Assembly: GCA_965178125.1 (NCBI GenBank)
Contig: OZ237748.1
Location: forward strand, 744,001 to 808,000
Length of the DNA stretch: 64,000 bases
DNA from: Bilabrum cf. latius
Lineage: Eukaryota > Bigyra: Bicosoecida > Bigyra > Bicosoecida
Reading direction: 5' to 3'
The notes below the pieces were generated by a model. The model was not told the origin of the DNA, searched no databases, and was given only the letters and a program-made list of their open reading frames with translations. Of this stretch, positions 42,072-53,937 are shown in pieces (the first letter of the stretch is position 1; the number at the start of each line of letters is the position of its first letter). Both the position numbers and the translations under genes were made by a program.

Positions 42072-43917
42072 GAAAGAGTGGAGGTCACACCGCCAGCCCA
42101 AGCACCCTATCCTGGCAGCAAAGCACTCTTGGTAAGATGCAACATAAAATGCATATTCTCAACGACTGTATGGGGTCTATTAAAGCTCTTCAATGACCTT
42201 TTTTGCGACTTTTCTAAATCGAAGGAGGGCAAGAACGCATTAATGCGCATCGTTCTTACAAATGATCTAGACATACTCAAGAAGACTTTCCACCTGGATG
42301 CCTCGCGTGATCAAATTGATGCGAGAGATGCTGTGAGGATATTGTGCTGCGAATAGATGCTTGAACTGGCGATTACCACCAGCGGCTGTGAATCACCCCT
42401 CAGTGCTGATCTTCAATGCACGCAGCATGGTAACACTGCACTTCATTATGCAGCTCAGATAGGAAATGATAGAATAATTTCGATGCTTATACGCCGCTCT
42501 TCTGACCTACGGCCACAAAATAATGTGAGCGGGGTTAGAGAGGCATGTACAATCGAGTGGTATTCACGCAGTCCTTTGAAGCCTATCTTTCAAATTCCGA
42601 TTTATTTGTTTGAACAGCCATTAAGTTGCGATTGTTTCCAGGATGCAGGCCGGGAAGCTGCCCTCTGACCTGTGGACGCCGCGAAGTCCGGACGAAATAA
42701 GCTACTCGGGCATCGAGGCAGCTGCATCGACCGTGCCGATGATGGGCCGCTGGGTACACGCAGCAAAACCGCCGGGCAAGCTGAAATTGCTGTTCTCGTA
42801 GGGTGACAGCATTGTTCCAGCTGATGATGAAACGTCAGAGGCCGTGGGCGATATCGCGTAGATTCTAGAGCTAAGCAAAATTGTCGCTGACAACTCTCCT
42901 GAGCTGCATGGCTTGTACAGCAACTTGCGATGCGCTATACATGTCATGGCATCCTTCTTTCGATACGCCCTACGTTGCAAAACCGTCCAAGACGCAGCGG
43001 GAGCAATTCATCAGGCCGCCAAGCTCGCGTCTGCTACCCTCCACCTGGACAAGAACATTAACTCCCGCTAGATGCTTGCGTCGAAGAATTTTGGACTATT
43101 GAGCGGAAGCTTTGAGTCCAGTTTATACCTGGGTCCAATGACGTCTTTGCCAGGGTAGGATGTTAGCAAGTTCTACGTAGGTCTGATCACTGATTCTACC
43201 AAACTTGGAATTCAAGACAAGTTGGCACTGCTCATGTCCATGGCGCGAGATGGTCCTACTACTATCTCCATTCAGGTTGTACGAGATCTGTATAGTTTGG
43301 TGAAGGCCTTCGTATTTGAGCCTTTTCGAATTTTGGAGCCAGGCACCGGCAGTGCAACGATTGTGTAGACTTGCGCGTACTAGCTTGTTTAGCTTCTCCT
43401 TCGCACGAGGGTACAATCCGGAACCTTCGATGACCATACATTCGCGAGCATGACAGGATTTGCTTTTACGCGTGTTATGGAGGAGGCCAAGTACATGACC
43501 CCCCGAAAAAGGTCGGAAATTCTACATGCCGCAGGTCCTGTCTGGCAAGACGACAAGACCAGCTGGAGTACGTTTCCAGCGAGCGGCGAGCCGTGCATCA
43601 GCTATCACGGAGATGATACGGTGGTTAGTTCCCCGCTTTTAACAGAGCTTCGAGTTCGTGATCGACGCAAGCTGGTTCGCTGGAGGAGGGCAACCGAAGC
43701 AGAACGAGACGCGGGCAGGGTCTTCCGAGCGGCAAGCGAGGGGAGGCCCATGGAGCTGGAGAAGCGGCTGAGGCTGGGCAAGCTGGCCGGCGGGTTGCAG
43801 ATCAAGGGTTCGGTAGCAGAGAAGGGCGGGGCCAAGCGAATGATGCTCCCCCTCGATGCAGCCCGCCTTGGAGAGCATGACGAGTGCGTGAAGCTGCTGG
43901 AGGAGGCTCTGGCATGA
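42072..43917 (+). CDS. Ankyrin gene D, 5' end cut by retrotransposon
   Basis: Exons 42072-42131 (truncated at the element border), 42225-42332, 42426-42524 and 42649-43917, all phase 0; at least 511 residues, ending in TGA. Exon 2 starts EGKNALMRIVL; exon 3 is an ankyrin repeat (HGNTALHYAAQIGNDRIISM). The long last exon opens AGKLPSDLWTP and contains the subfamily's helical domain (KFYVGLITDSTKLG). It closes with WRRATEAERDAGRVF and GRPMELEKRLRLGKLAGG. Seven TAG codons in this exon fall at Gln positions. The true first exon is missing here. An ATG at 25618 on the far side of the element could supply it in frame. Confidence 0.75.
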
Positions 43918-44435
43918 CAAGTGCGACACGCCAGTTAATGGCCCTTCTTTGGACAACAGTTATTTTCTGACCGACAACGTGTATTTTTATTCACTCTGGT
44001 TCGTGGGCAGGTCGTTTTGCTGCTGGCAATGGCAAATCACAGTGGGGCGAGCGCAGCTTTTCAAGATGAAGACGCAAAACTTGAGATGTTCCAGTAGCAC
44101 TAGGACATTGGGATTCGCCGAGGCAATTTACTCTCCAAGGAGCCATGATCCAGTCATGTCTGGCTTGCTTAGGATTTACAGATCAATCGTAGTCCCCAAG
44201 AACAGTATCAGTACTTGAGAATGACACTGGGCCACCATAGGCGGAGCGCACTGGGAGCGAAGCTGAACAGATACTGCACGCCCAGCTGGCCAATAATATG
44301 CTCCACAGCAAGCACTATTGGAAAGTAGGAGACAGTGTGAGGTATATTGTCAAGCTTTTGCTTCTTGCACATATCCACTATGCTATTCTGTTTGACACTT
44401 AAATTTACTCCAAAATTGCTATAATGCACCTGCAG
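43918..44435. other. Gap between ankyrin genes D and E
   Basis: Should hold the promoter and first exon of gene E. The frame from ATG 44029 (MANHSGASAAF) is open for about 40 codons with TAG as Gln, but I could not place a convincing donor. Confidence 0.4.
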
Positions 44436-46209
44436 CAAGGAAAGAATGCGCTGATGCATGCCGTGCTCGCTGGGGATTTAGATTTGTTTGAAATTAGTTT
44501 ATTCAGATGCGTTGCTGCTGGGCAGCAAGATGCCAAAGACAATGTGAGAGATGTGCTGATTCTGGTTCAACACTAGGACGAAGCAAACTACATCTACTCC
44601 AGAGGGAAAGTGACAGTTTAGCCCAGTTTGCACACGATCCATGCGACCTTGCAGAGTGGGAACACCGCGTTGCATTACGCAGCTAAGATGGGGCGGCACG
44701 ACATGGTTGCTATGCTGCTTCGCAATTGTACCGAACCGAGGCCATTAAATCACGTAAGTGATGGCTTTTTTTTTTTTTAGCGAGGACCGCGCAAAGCCTT
44801 ACAATTATTGCTCTAATAAACTCTGCGAAAGCCATATTATGTTTGCATGCCGCTAGTGAGTGCAGGAGGGCAAGAAGCCTATTGACCTGTGGCCAAGCAG
44901 GGGAGGGGGCGTGGGCCTCCGGTACAGCTTAATCGAGGCAGCGGCATCCAAAAAGCCTTGCGTTGGGCCAGTCGATCGTATCGTGTGTGGAGTGACAATT
45001 CCCATGAAACTTAGACTGCTCTATTGGCAAGGAGACAGCGTGAGTCCTCGGGAGGTCCTTGCATCGGGCGTGATCGGCGGAATCAAAGAGATGCTAGAAT
45101 ACAGCAAGACTCTTCCTGACAACTCGATGAAACATGTTGGGATTTACAGCGCACTGCGTTGCGGGTTGCACGTCGTCGCGGCTCTCCTACGACTCAGCTG
45201 CGCTACAAAATGCCAGCGTGAAGCCACCGATGGAATCCGGTCGGCTGCTAAGCTGGCCAGTGCGATTCTCCACCTGCCTGACAATAAGGACTCAAAACAG
45301 CTGCTAGTTAGGTAGAAGCACGGTATATTTAGTGCGAACAAAGAAGCAGTGCTATACACCGGGCCTACTACCAGGTTTCCGCCTTCTGGTGCTGGCAAGT
45401 TTGTCGTTGGTCTCCTCACCGATTCTGCAGAGCTTGGCATCTAGGACCTCGTGTCGGCACTCACGTCGAGGGTATTGACAAATAGACCATACGTTCCTCT
45501 CCAAGTTGTGCAGGGCCTGTTTCGGCTTACGGCGGCATTTGTGCTTGTTCCGTTCCGAATCGTCACCTGCACTCCAGGGTTGCACACGCCGGTGCAGACC
45601 AGCGCCAGGCAGATCATGCAGCTTCTGCTGACCACTCGCGTGCAGTGCGTGCCTAACGATGAGCAAGTGATAATTAACATGGGCAGGATGTGTATTGATG
45701 CAGTGGTAAAGGAATCGCGAGACTTTTGGTACGCAAAGACCGAGGATATTCTCCACCCCGTACCTTGCGAGGATTCAACGCCTATCTTCATTAACCCGCT
45801 TAGCGGTAAGCCCTGCTGCTACAACTATCCGGATGGTTAGTCAAAACATTTGCGCTCGTCTTGGGAAAATGAAGCTTCACGTCGAGATCGAATGAAACTA
45901 GCTCGATGGAGACGAGCAGTAGAGGCCAGGCGAGACGCAGGGAGAGTATTCCGCGCAGCTGCTGAGGGCAGGCCGCTTGAGCTGGGCAAGCGACTGAGAC
46001 TGGGCAGGCTGGCAGGTGGGTTGGAGATCAAGGGGAAAGTAGACGGTACTACTGCCTCTGTGGGACCGCTGTAGGCGGCAAGGCTTGGGGGGCATGCCGA
46101 GTGCGTGCGGGTGCTGGAGGAGGCTATTGCGGAACTGAAGGCCAATCACACACACACAGCCCTTCCGATGGTCACCAGAGGCCTACATGTAGTCTACCCC
46201 CACGCGTGA
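44436..46209 (+). CDS. Ankyrin gene E, long helical domain, 5' end unknown
   Basis: Exons 44436-44543 (QGKNALMHAVLAGDLDLF), 44655-44753 (SGNTALHYAAKMGRHDMV) and 44866-46209; 183 kb-independent estimate is not possible, but these exons give 516 residues plus TGA. The last exon begins EGKKPIDLWPSRGG and has FPPSGAGKFVVGLLTDSAELG. It ends with WRRAVEARRDAGRVF, GRPLELGKRLRLGRLAGG and a short His/Thr tail after the usual module end. TAG is Gln four times. It is the closest relative of gene D (same exon order and start words), so D and E are a tandem duplication. The first exon lies in 43918-44435; an ATG at 44029 is a candidate but has no clear donor site. Confidence 0.75.
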
Positions 46210-46706
46210 AACTCGCGAGGACTAATGATATTCAGTATTGATGCCGGAGATGGATGTCTAGTTTCTGCTCCGGGTTGAGGTCCTCTGTGTTGGGCCATTG
46301 TAGCTTTGAGGAGGCTGGAACGGACTACCTGGTCGGCGGGAGTACATTGATGACAATCATGTCGATACTTATCCTCTGCTAAGTTAATCGAATTATTTTC
46401 GGCATGCAGAGACGACTATCTCCAGTTAAATCTATAGTTTCGGAAGATGAAGATTAAATTAACTAGACTAGAGTCTAGCCCGGGCTAGGCAGACTTCTGT
46501 ACGGTGCCTGGCCTGGTTTATAGAGACATGTTGACAGGCAGTTACAAGCAAAGTACTTCTATAAGGCACTGGTTACAACTGAGCTGGCATCAAACTTCTG
46601 GAGTTCCGTGTAGAACGTTCTATCTTCGCGAACCTTCGCTTCGAATTCCCCACCCAGATCTGTCCCCACCCCTTCCATTTATACTCCCACTATTAGGTTC
46701 TAAGTT
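46210..46706. other. Gap between ankyrin genes E and F
   Basis: No gene seen. An A/T-rich and promoter-like stretch lies just before the ATG at 46707. Confidence 0.5.
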
Positions 46707-48784
46707 ATGGATTCAACCATTCGATTAGGGCTCGCAGTATCTATTGATACGCGAAACTTACTACCAGACACAATTGATGATCTTAAAGGCGTCCATTGGA
46801 GGATGGTACGGCATCGTTCTAACGCAGTGGCGGTCGTCGACCTAACACAGTTTGTACAAAATTGTGGTGGGGCGAATATACCGCTGAATGGAGTAAGTAG
46901 ATTTCGCAATTATTCACTGCTTCGCAATGACTTTTTCCGGCAAGAAGGACTGAGGCGCTAGCGATGCGTCGGGTTTGTCCGGTTGGACAATATCTACTTG
47001 GTTGGTTTACTTGCATGCATCACGCAGGCCGGCCACAGCCTACCTATGATTGCCATTATTTGCAAGGATGTAGGAGTCTTGCTAGACATGATCGAACGTG
47101 GAATCAAGGTGGATGAAGCCGCTCGTGATTGTGTAAGCACATGTTACCCCGACCAAACTCTTTCATGGTGCCGCGTTGCTGTGTCTCTGCTCAGCTTATG
47201 CAACGCATTCATTTTATTTTATTTGTTCTTGTAGTTGATGAACAATGTTCTCCACCACGCGGCCTTGTCAGGAGATGAAGCCATCCTGGGGACGGTGTTG
47301 CGACTATGCAACGACATTGCGCCACTGAACGCGGTGAGTAGTACACGCAGAGTGCTGCCTATGTGTAGATGCAGTACGACCAAATGCAGATAATATTAAG
47401 CTGCGCGGCCATCATTTCGGAGCATGAATGCCATCGATCACCATCGGCCACCATCCAGAGCTAGACTAAAGAGTGCCCGTGTGCAACTGCCTCGCAGAAC
47501 GCGAAAACGCCAAGGGACCTGTGGCCCAGTTCTCAGCAAAGTTTCGATAGGGTCCTTGCCGAGACTGCCTCTTACCCTACACCAGCCATGTGCAAAGTAC
47601 CAGTCGCTCGGTAGTCGCACATCACACTCATGATGAAAATGACGAGAACGATGGAGGCGATGGACGTTAACCGGATCCGAATCATCAAAGAGCTTTTCTT
47701 GGTGCAGGACTTACTCGGCGCCATTCGCAACCGGTCTCATTCCATGACGCCCAGCGATGAAATCGTCCTGTACAGCATGTGCCGGTGCACTCTGCACGTC
47801 GTCTTCCGTCTGCTTGTCAATTGCATGGCCTCGCGAACGACTTGGGAAGCATGCGACAACCTACACTACGCTTGTCTTCTGTTAAAATGTGTGCTGCCGC
47901 GCCATGATGACCGCATGAAGCACCTTTGCAGAGTTCCGGAGCTGTGCTGCACAGCACGTCAGCCAGACCAGAACATCGGGTGGTATACTTGCACTGCCAT
48001 TCGCATACCAGATCACGAACCGGCCAATAAGTACCACCTGGGTCTTTTAACAGATTGCTTGAAGCTCAACATCCATGCAGCCACAGCGGAGGCCATATAG
48101 TCGGTGCATGCGCGGCATAGAAGTGATCCGTTTGTGCCGTCCGTAGTGTGTCAGGACGGTTGCAGTGCCATGGAACGTCTCGTGTTTGAGCCAGTCGCAC
48201 TGTTTCGAAATGCCGATCTTTTGCGTGCAGCTCGCCCCATGTTGTCTGCATTGGGAAGCCTATGTATGCAAACGAGAACAGCATCAGCGGAGCAGGTGAG
48301 CACGATTCTTACGCGCATGGTGCTGTTCGAGGCAGCCCAGATGTTTGTCCCGCGTATCGAGAGATCTGCTCTTCCTGGGCAACTTGACCAGACGAACTCA
48401 GAAGCAGCAATGGACGGACCCGAAGTGCCGTACTGTGCGACTCTTGATGAGCCACTGAGGCAGCCCACGCGAGAGTCGTTCATCAGCCAGTTAGACAGTC
48501 GCTTGGAAGAGATTAAGAAGAATGACAGAAGGACTATTGTGCGATGGCGAAGAGCCGCAGATGCTGAGCGTGACGCTAGGCTGGTGTTCAATGCTGCCAA
48601 AGATGGGAGACCCATGGAGCTAGAAAGACGGCTGAGGCTTGGCAAGCTGGCCGGTGGGCACGAGCGCCTTGGAATGATGGACCAGAATGGCAATCAAGAG
48701 GCATCATGGGCATGTCCCTTGGCGGCTGCTGTGCTTGGTGGGCACACAGAATGTATCCAGCTTCTGCAGCAAGTATTAGGCTAA
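46707..48784 (+). CDS. Ankyrin gene F, 62-35-33-codon exon plan
   Basis: Exons 46707-46892 (62 codons), 47028-47132 (35), 47235-47333 (33) and 47498-48784 (429), phase 0 throughout; 558 residues, stop TAA. Exon 3 is an ankyrin repeat (LMNNVLHHAALSGDEAIL). The last exon starts NAKTPRDLWPSS, holds EIVLYSMCRCTLHVVFRLL and KYHLGLLTDCLKLN in the helical domain, and ends with WRRAADAERDARLVF and GRPMELERRLRLGKLAGG. TAG codons at about 47603 and 48098 read as Gln. The FPPSGAG motif is reduced to IPDHEPANK. The protein is probably intracellular; no signal or membrane segment is seen. Confidence 0.82.
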
Positions 48785-48931
48785 ATTTTATTCGAACTCC
48801 AAAAAATACATGGTGAATCTTCACACAAGGTTCGGTCTGGATTGGCGAACGTTCTTCAGGTATTTCTGGTGAAGACTCACCGTGAAGAACGTCAAGTCCG
48901 GCCAGACTGCACAAAACTTGCAACGTTGGCA

Positions 48932-50999
48932 ATGGAAGACAGTAAAAGTGGCGCTATCAAGCTTTTTGTGTCTGACAAGACCGCGATTTGCATCAGTGAT
49001 TGCAGGGATGGATTGCAGGAAGGCTTGGCAACGCTCGCACAAAATTAGACACCAGAGACAAACGTGACTAGAGAATTGATCGACCTCATTGGTTCCATTA
49101 ATTCCAAAATAGATAGAGTGAGCTATATTCTAGTGCGAGCATGCCAATATCATCCAACATGAATCACTATATGAGCCGATCTTGTCATTTCCATTTCTAG
49201 GCACGCATCCTAGCTCATTCCCACAGAAGGAGCGAACAATCATAATGATAGCACTAGCTAGCAAAGATATAGAGCTTAGCAAACAACTGTTTGCGTTGGG
49301 TGCGAGCAGCAGCAAGAAGCACAAGGACATCGTGAGGCGTGGATTGGCGGCTTGAGGCCGTTGCATATCATCATGTTCTTACATTACCTCACCACCGCAT
49401 TGATCAGATGTATGTATATTCCTGCGAAACAAACTAGTTATGTTGCGCAGATGGGCAGCACCGCGCTGCACTACGCGGCAGCTTCCGGCGACCCGTCCCT
49501 TCTAGCGATGACAATGCGGCACTGCGACGATCCGGCCCCAACAAACGACGTGAGTGCTAATGCACGCGTGCAATTGGTGGCACGTAGTACGAACCATGCT
49601 TTCCTAAGATGGAGCTGCAGGCACGATCGGTTATTTTGTTTTGTTTGGGTCGCCACACACGGCCTACTAGTAGAGCATCCTCGCCTCACCTCCTCCTATT
49701 CTTCCGCAGTACGGCAGCACACCAGAGCACCTTTGGCCAGGGGAGGCAAGCAAATTCCACGCAGTCGCTGCTGCTACTTCGCCCAGGCCATTTCCGCACT
49801 CTACAGTCTCCAATCGCTCCAAGTTCACGGGCTACCTCGCGGTCGAGCTGGAGCGGTTGATGGGAGTGCTGAACGACAAGCCGAGGCCAGCGAAAGTGCT
49901 TGCACTTGTGGACGATTCGAGGATCTGCGAGGCATTTAGCCATGTGCTGAACAGAGAAGGGGACATATCGCCCGAGAAAGAGACTACGCTGTACTCTTAC
50001 TGCCGGTGCGGTCTTGGTCTCGTGGTGCCTCTGATGCAAGGCGCCCTGGAGCTGAAGGATGACACGGACCGACTGGAGTGCTTGGAAGTGGCGACTTAGC
50101 TGATCGACAAAATAACCAACACAAGCCCGGACGTTGGAAATCGGTTGCTGTACCAGAAGAACTTCGGCCGGTTCGGAACTGCACCAGATACGGGGCTATA
50201 CGTCGGTGAACACACGCAATTCCCTCCCTCCGGTGCTGGCAAGTACACTGTGGGGCTGATCACGGATTGCGTGCAGCTAGGGCTCTACGACATGCTAAAA
50301 TAGGTTCTCGAGTACACCAGGGCTACTAACCAAGCAGCCGTTTGCGTGCACTCCTCAGCCCGGTCGGCCTTTTGCTTTGGCCTCGTCCATATACTGCTGC
50401 TGGCCCCTCACAGGATCTTCCACAAAGAGTGGTTCGCTGATAGGGCGACAGGGATGATTAGCAGTGCCATCATGCGATTCATGGACACGCGTGTGTCCCC
50501 TGTCGATGATGAGGCGTTGATCACAGAAGTCGATCGGATTGTGCGATGGGAGCAGAGCTTCGTGTCGAGGGATATCCTTCCCGACGGCTGGTGCCACTCA
50601 TTCGCTCAGCCCAAGAGGGCAGACGGACCTGAGGAGGTCGACCGGCAGTATAAGGAATGGAAGGGAGATTTCCGTATCCGTGACAGAACTAAGCTGGCGA
50701 ACTGGAGGAGGGCAGTGGAGGCCAAGAGGGACGCTACGATGGTGTTCTAGGCAGCGAGTGAGGGCAGGCCACTGGAGCTGGCCAAACGACTCAAATTGGG
50801 AAAACGTGCGGGCGGGCTAGAGATGAAAGGACACCTTGCGCCTGCGGGTGCAGGCGAAGCGCCTCGGAGTGTGGTACCGATCATGCTGCCAGGTTGGGTG
50901 GTCACGACGAATGCGTTGAGCTGCTGGCCTAGGCCATGGGCTGAAGTCATGCCTGGAAATCTGGGAATTGTTGTAGAGTTTATAGATTGTAGCAAATGA
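48932..50999 (+). CDS. Ankyrin gene G, C-terminal frameshift
   Basis: Exons 48932-49117 (62 codons), 49227-49331 (35), 49451-49549 (33) and 49710-50999. Exon 3 is MGSTALHYAAASGDPSLLAM. The last exon begins YGSTPEHLWPGE, contains SPEKETTLYSYCRCGLGLV and FPPSGAGKYTVGLITDCVQLG, and has the module WRRAVEAKRDATMVF, GRPLELAKRLKLGKRAGG. Just after SVVPI (about 50883) the expected AARLGGHDECVELLAQAMG appears in another frame, with its own TGA at 50942-50944. A small indel therefore swaps the conserved end for unrelated residues up to TGA at 50999. TAG is Gln four times. It may be a recent pseudogene or a sequence error. Confidence 0.75.
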
Positions 51000-51356
51000 A
51001 GTAAAAGATCCGATCCGGGATGCGGACCTACCCAGGCCACATCCTAGGCCACATCGGATGTGCTATTTAATTTTGGCAGGCACGCACCGAACCGAAACAC
51101 GATTTCTACATTTGTTGTAATCCGGATCAAGCACAATCAGCTCCGAACACTTGGCAGGGCGCCCCAGGATCATGCGCCGCTATTGAGCACTAGTCCGGCA
51201 TTCCAAACTTCATGTAACTAGCTGCAGCGGCCAACTGGGCAACGCGATCGCCACCACATTGAGGAGGCCACGAAGGGTGAAGCTGTGCAAGCTGACGGGC
51301 CGGCGGCATGTTCCGACATGATTGAACTGCTCTCCTGCGGCCAATTCAATCGTCCT
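51000..51356. other. Gap between convergent genes G and H
   Basis: 357 bp containing only the 3' flanks of two tail-to-tail genes. Nothing else recognisable. Confidence 0.5.
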
Positions 51357-53426
51357 TCACATTGCTGACTTGCCTGCAGTGTGCAGAACTTCCACGCACT
51401 TGTCATGCCCGCCAACTCGGGCAGCTTCGATTGGCAACACTAGTCTACAGGCTGCGCCATCAGCCCCTGCCTCGCTGACCCTGCCCTTTATCTCCAGTCC
51501 ACCAGCCAACTTGCCAAGCTTCAGCCTCTTTGCGAGCTCCATTGGTCGGCCGTCCCGAGCCGCCTTGAAGACCATGGCAGCGTCCCGCTTGGCCTCCACT
51601 GCCCTCCGCCAGCTCACGAGCTTTCGACGATCTCTCACCTTGAACTCTTTCTTCCACTCCAAATAGGACGCATCCGGGTCTAGATCGGGGTCCGTGACTT
51701 TATTGAATAGAAAGCTATCTAACATATGAAGCACTCCATTCTAACGCAGCAGTGCCTCAAACTCAACCAAACGGTCCACTATACGTATTGCCAACGTGTC
51801 ATTGCGGTCTGATCGGCGAGTCTCCAATAGTCTCACTGCGATTACTTCAAGCATGATACCAGATCCGGATGCGGTACAGTGCCAGCGTGGTTGAAAAACC
51901 CGGAATGGCACAACTACTAGACGCTACAAAAGCTTAGAGCGGCGGTATGTACTATGCAGCACACCGTTTCTATGCGTTTTTGCGACATTTGTGTCCATAT
52001 CCAGCAGCAGCTTGGCAAGCGAGTCAAAGGCTCCAAGTTGCATGCAATCTGTGACCAGCCCGACGAGGTATCTGCCAGCTCCAGATGGTGGGAATCGCGT
52101 GAGGGCACACGTATACATCCATGCACCATTCGCGTCGCCATACATGCCGAATCGAGGGTGATTCAGGAGCTTGTTGCTTTCTCCAGGCTCTACGTTGATG
52201 ACGACGTCAAGTATCGACATCACCGCAAGCAGGCAATCTTCTCGAGACCTATACGTATCTGCCTTCACCGCCCTTTGCAGCAGTGCTGCCACGATACGAA
52301 TGCACGTCCGGCACATGGAGTATAGCGTCGTCTCCAACTCCGGGGAGATGCTATCTTGCCGGACAAGCACTTGAGTGAGAGATTCAACAAGCCCAGAGCG
52401 TCGTACACGGGCAATTGTCTTATCAATTCCGTGATTTCCGTCAATGTACTCAATCAACCTGTTCAACTCTACGTGTAGGTATCCAACGTGGTTAGAGAGG
52501 TCCGGTGCCGTACTGAGGGGTAGAGGGCACGGCGCGGCGATAGCGGCAACCTCATCAAATTCGCCGACGCCACCCGACCATAGCTATCTGGGTTTGCTAC
52601 CATACTGCAAGTGTGTATTCAAGATATACATATATATATATATATATATGGTTATATAACCCTAAGATATATACCAGTAGTAGCGAGGGGTGGCTTAGCA
52701 GGTACTGTCACGATACACTTCGCGATGCATCACAAGTCTGACTGCCCATATCAGCAGTATCGGCCCTTTGACAATGACCAATCGCTAATAAACTTATTTC
52801 ACAGCGGACTTGGACAGTGCTTGCCCTCACCTCGTTCGTTGGAGTGGGGTCGCCGCACTCGCGAAAAATGAGGGCGAGCAGCTCGGCGTTACCAGACGCT
52901 GCAGCGTAATGCAGGGATGTGCTACCCATCTGTAGCCGTGAAAAACTATTGAAATGTTGAGCGTGATGCGTGTTCAATCCTAGAATGGTTGGGACGGTAC
53001 TGGCAGCCGAAGAGCGGCATCGCGGCCGGGTTTCAATACGTGCTCACCAAGTCACGGTACTCTTTTCCTGAACTTGCACTAAGTTTAATAAGATTGCGGC
53101 ATAAATCTATATCGTTGGACTGAAGGGCAAGCATCAGAAGTGTGCGCCCTTTCTGCGAAAATGTGCAGGTGTCCCCAACAGCGTGAAATATATCGCTATA
53201 GCCACTCCATATCGAATCTAGGCGACTAAATATTACTCACAGTATCAATACGAACGTTCGGATCATTAAAATAGGCAACAACATCATCTACTTGTGCTGC
53301 TAGAGGTATGTAGCCTTTGCATACGTGGCCCACGAGCCCCTCCCGTACGTGGGGAAGACATTCACTGATTTGTAGCTTAGTCTTTCTTGATATTTGTACG
53401 AATTTATGTTTTTCTTGTACTGCCAT
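51357..53426 (-). CDS. Ankyrin gene H, 62-35-33-codon exon plan
   Basis: Read right to left: 53426-53241 (62 codons, MAVQEKHKFVQISRKTKLQ), 53152-53048 (35), 52929-52831 (33, MGSTSLHYAAASGNAELLAL) and 52604-51357 (416); 545 residues ending in TGA. The last exon opens YGSKPRQLWSGG and has SPELETTLYSMCRTCIRIV, FPPSGAGRYLVGLVTDCMQLG and VVVPFRVFQP. It closes with WRRAVEAKRDAAMVF and GRPMELAKRLKLGKLAGG. TAG reads as Gln three times. It is on the opposite strand from its close relative G, so the cluster grew by inverted as well as tandem duplication. The end differs slightly from relatives (VLHTAGKSAM). Confidence 0.82.
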
Positions 53427-53723
53427 GGAGTATGGAGGTTTCCCTTTCGATCTAGACAAGGAAAGGTTTGATTGTCCCACTTTGCAAGGAATGTTCGTGG
53501 CCAGTCGAAACCTCCTGACCTGTGTGCCAGCACCCCTACGTTCCAGCTTGCGAGAACCATTCAACGATTGCATAAATTGAGCTCCCGCGCCGATTCACTA
53601 CGGTTTGGTAAGGGTGGAGAGAGTTTAACTGCTACGTTCAAAGTTTACAATGCGTCAGCCGTTCCACCATCCCGAGAATGACAAGTTTTATTCTTTAAAA
53701 TCTCGGGGAATTAGGGCACCCAT

Positions 53724-53900
53724 GATTGGTGAGGCCGGCAAGGTGCCTGAGACTGAGGTCGCGCGGTGGGTGCAGGACCCGCTCGAGGTGCAGGCTCAGA
53801 TGTGACGTGGCGATGCGGAGGAGTGAGATGGAGAGAGCGGCTAGGGAGTGAGACAGAGGGCGGCTCCGGACGATACCAAGCAGAGATTGAAGACTGACTG
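53724..53900 (-). repeat. Dispersed repeat S, copy 3 (partial)
   Basis: Matches the GGTGAGGCC..GACTGAGGTCGC..GATGCGGAGGAG part of the other two S copies. About 175 bp remain. It lies between genes H and I. Confidence 0.6.
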
Positions 53901-53937
53901 GGCGTGATATGGCTCTGGTATTCACAACAGGTCGCTC

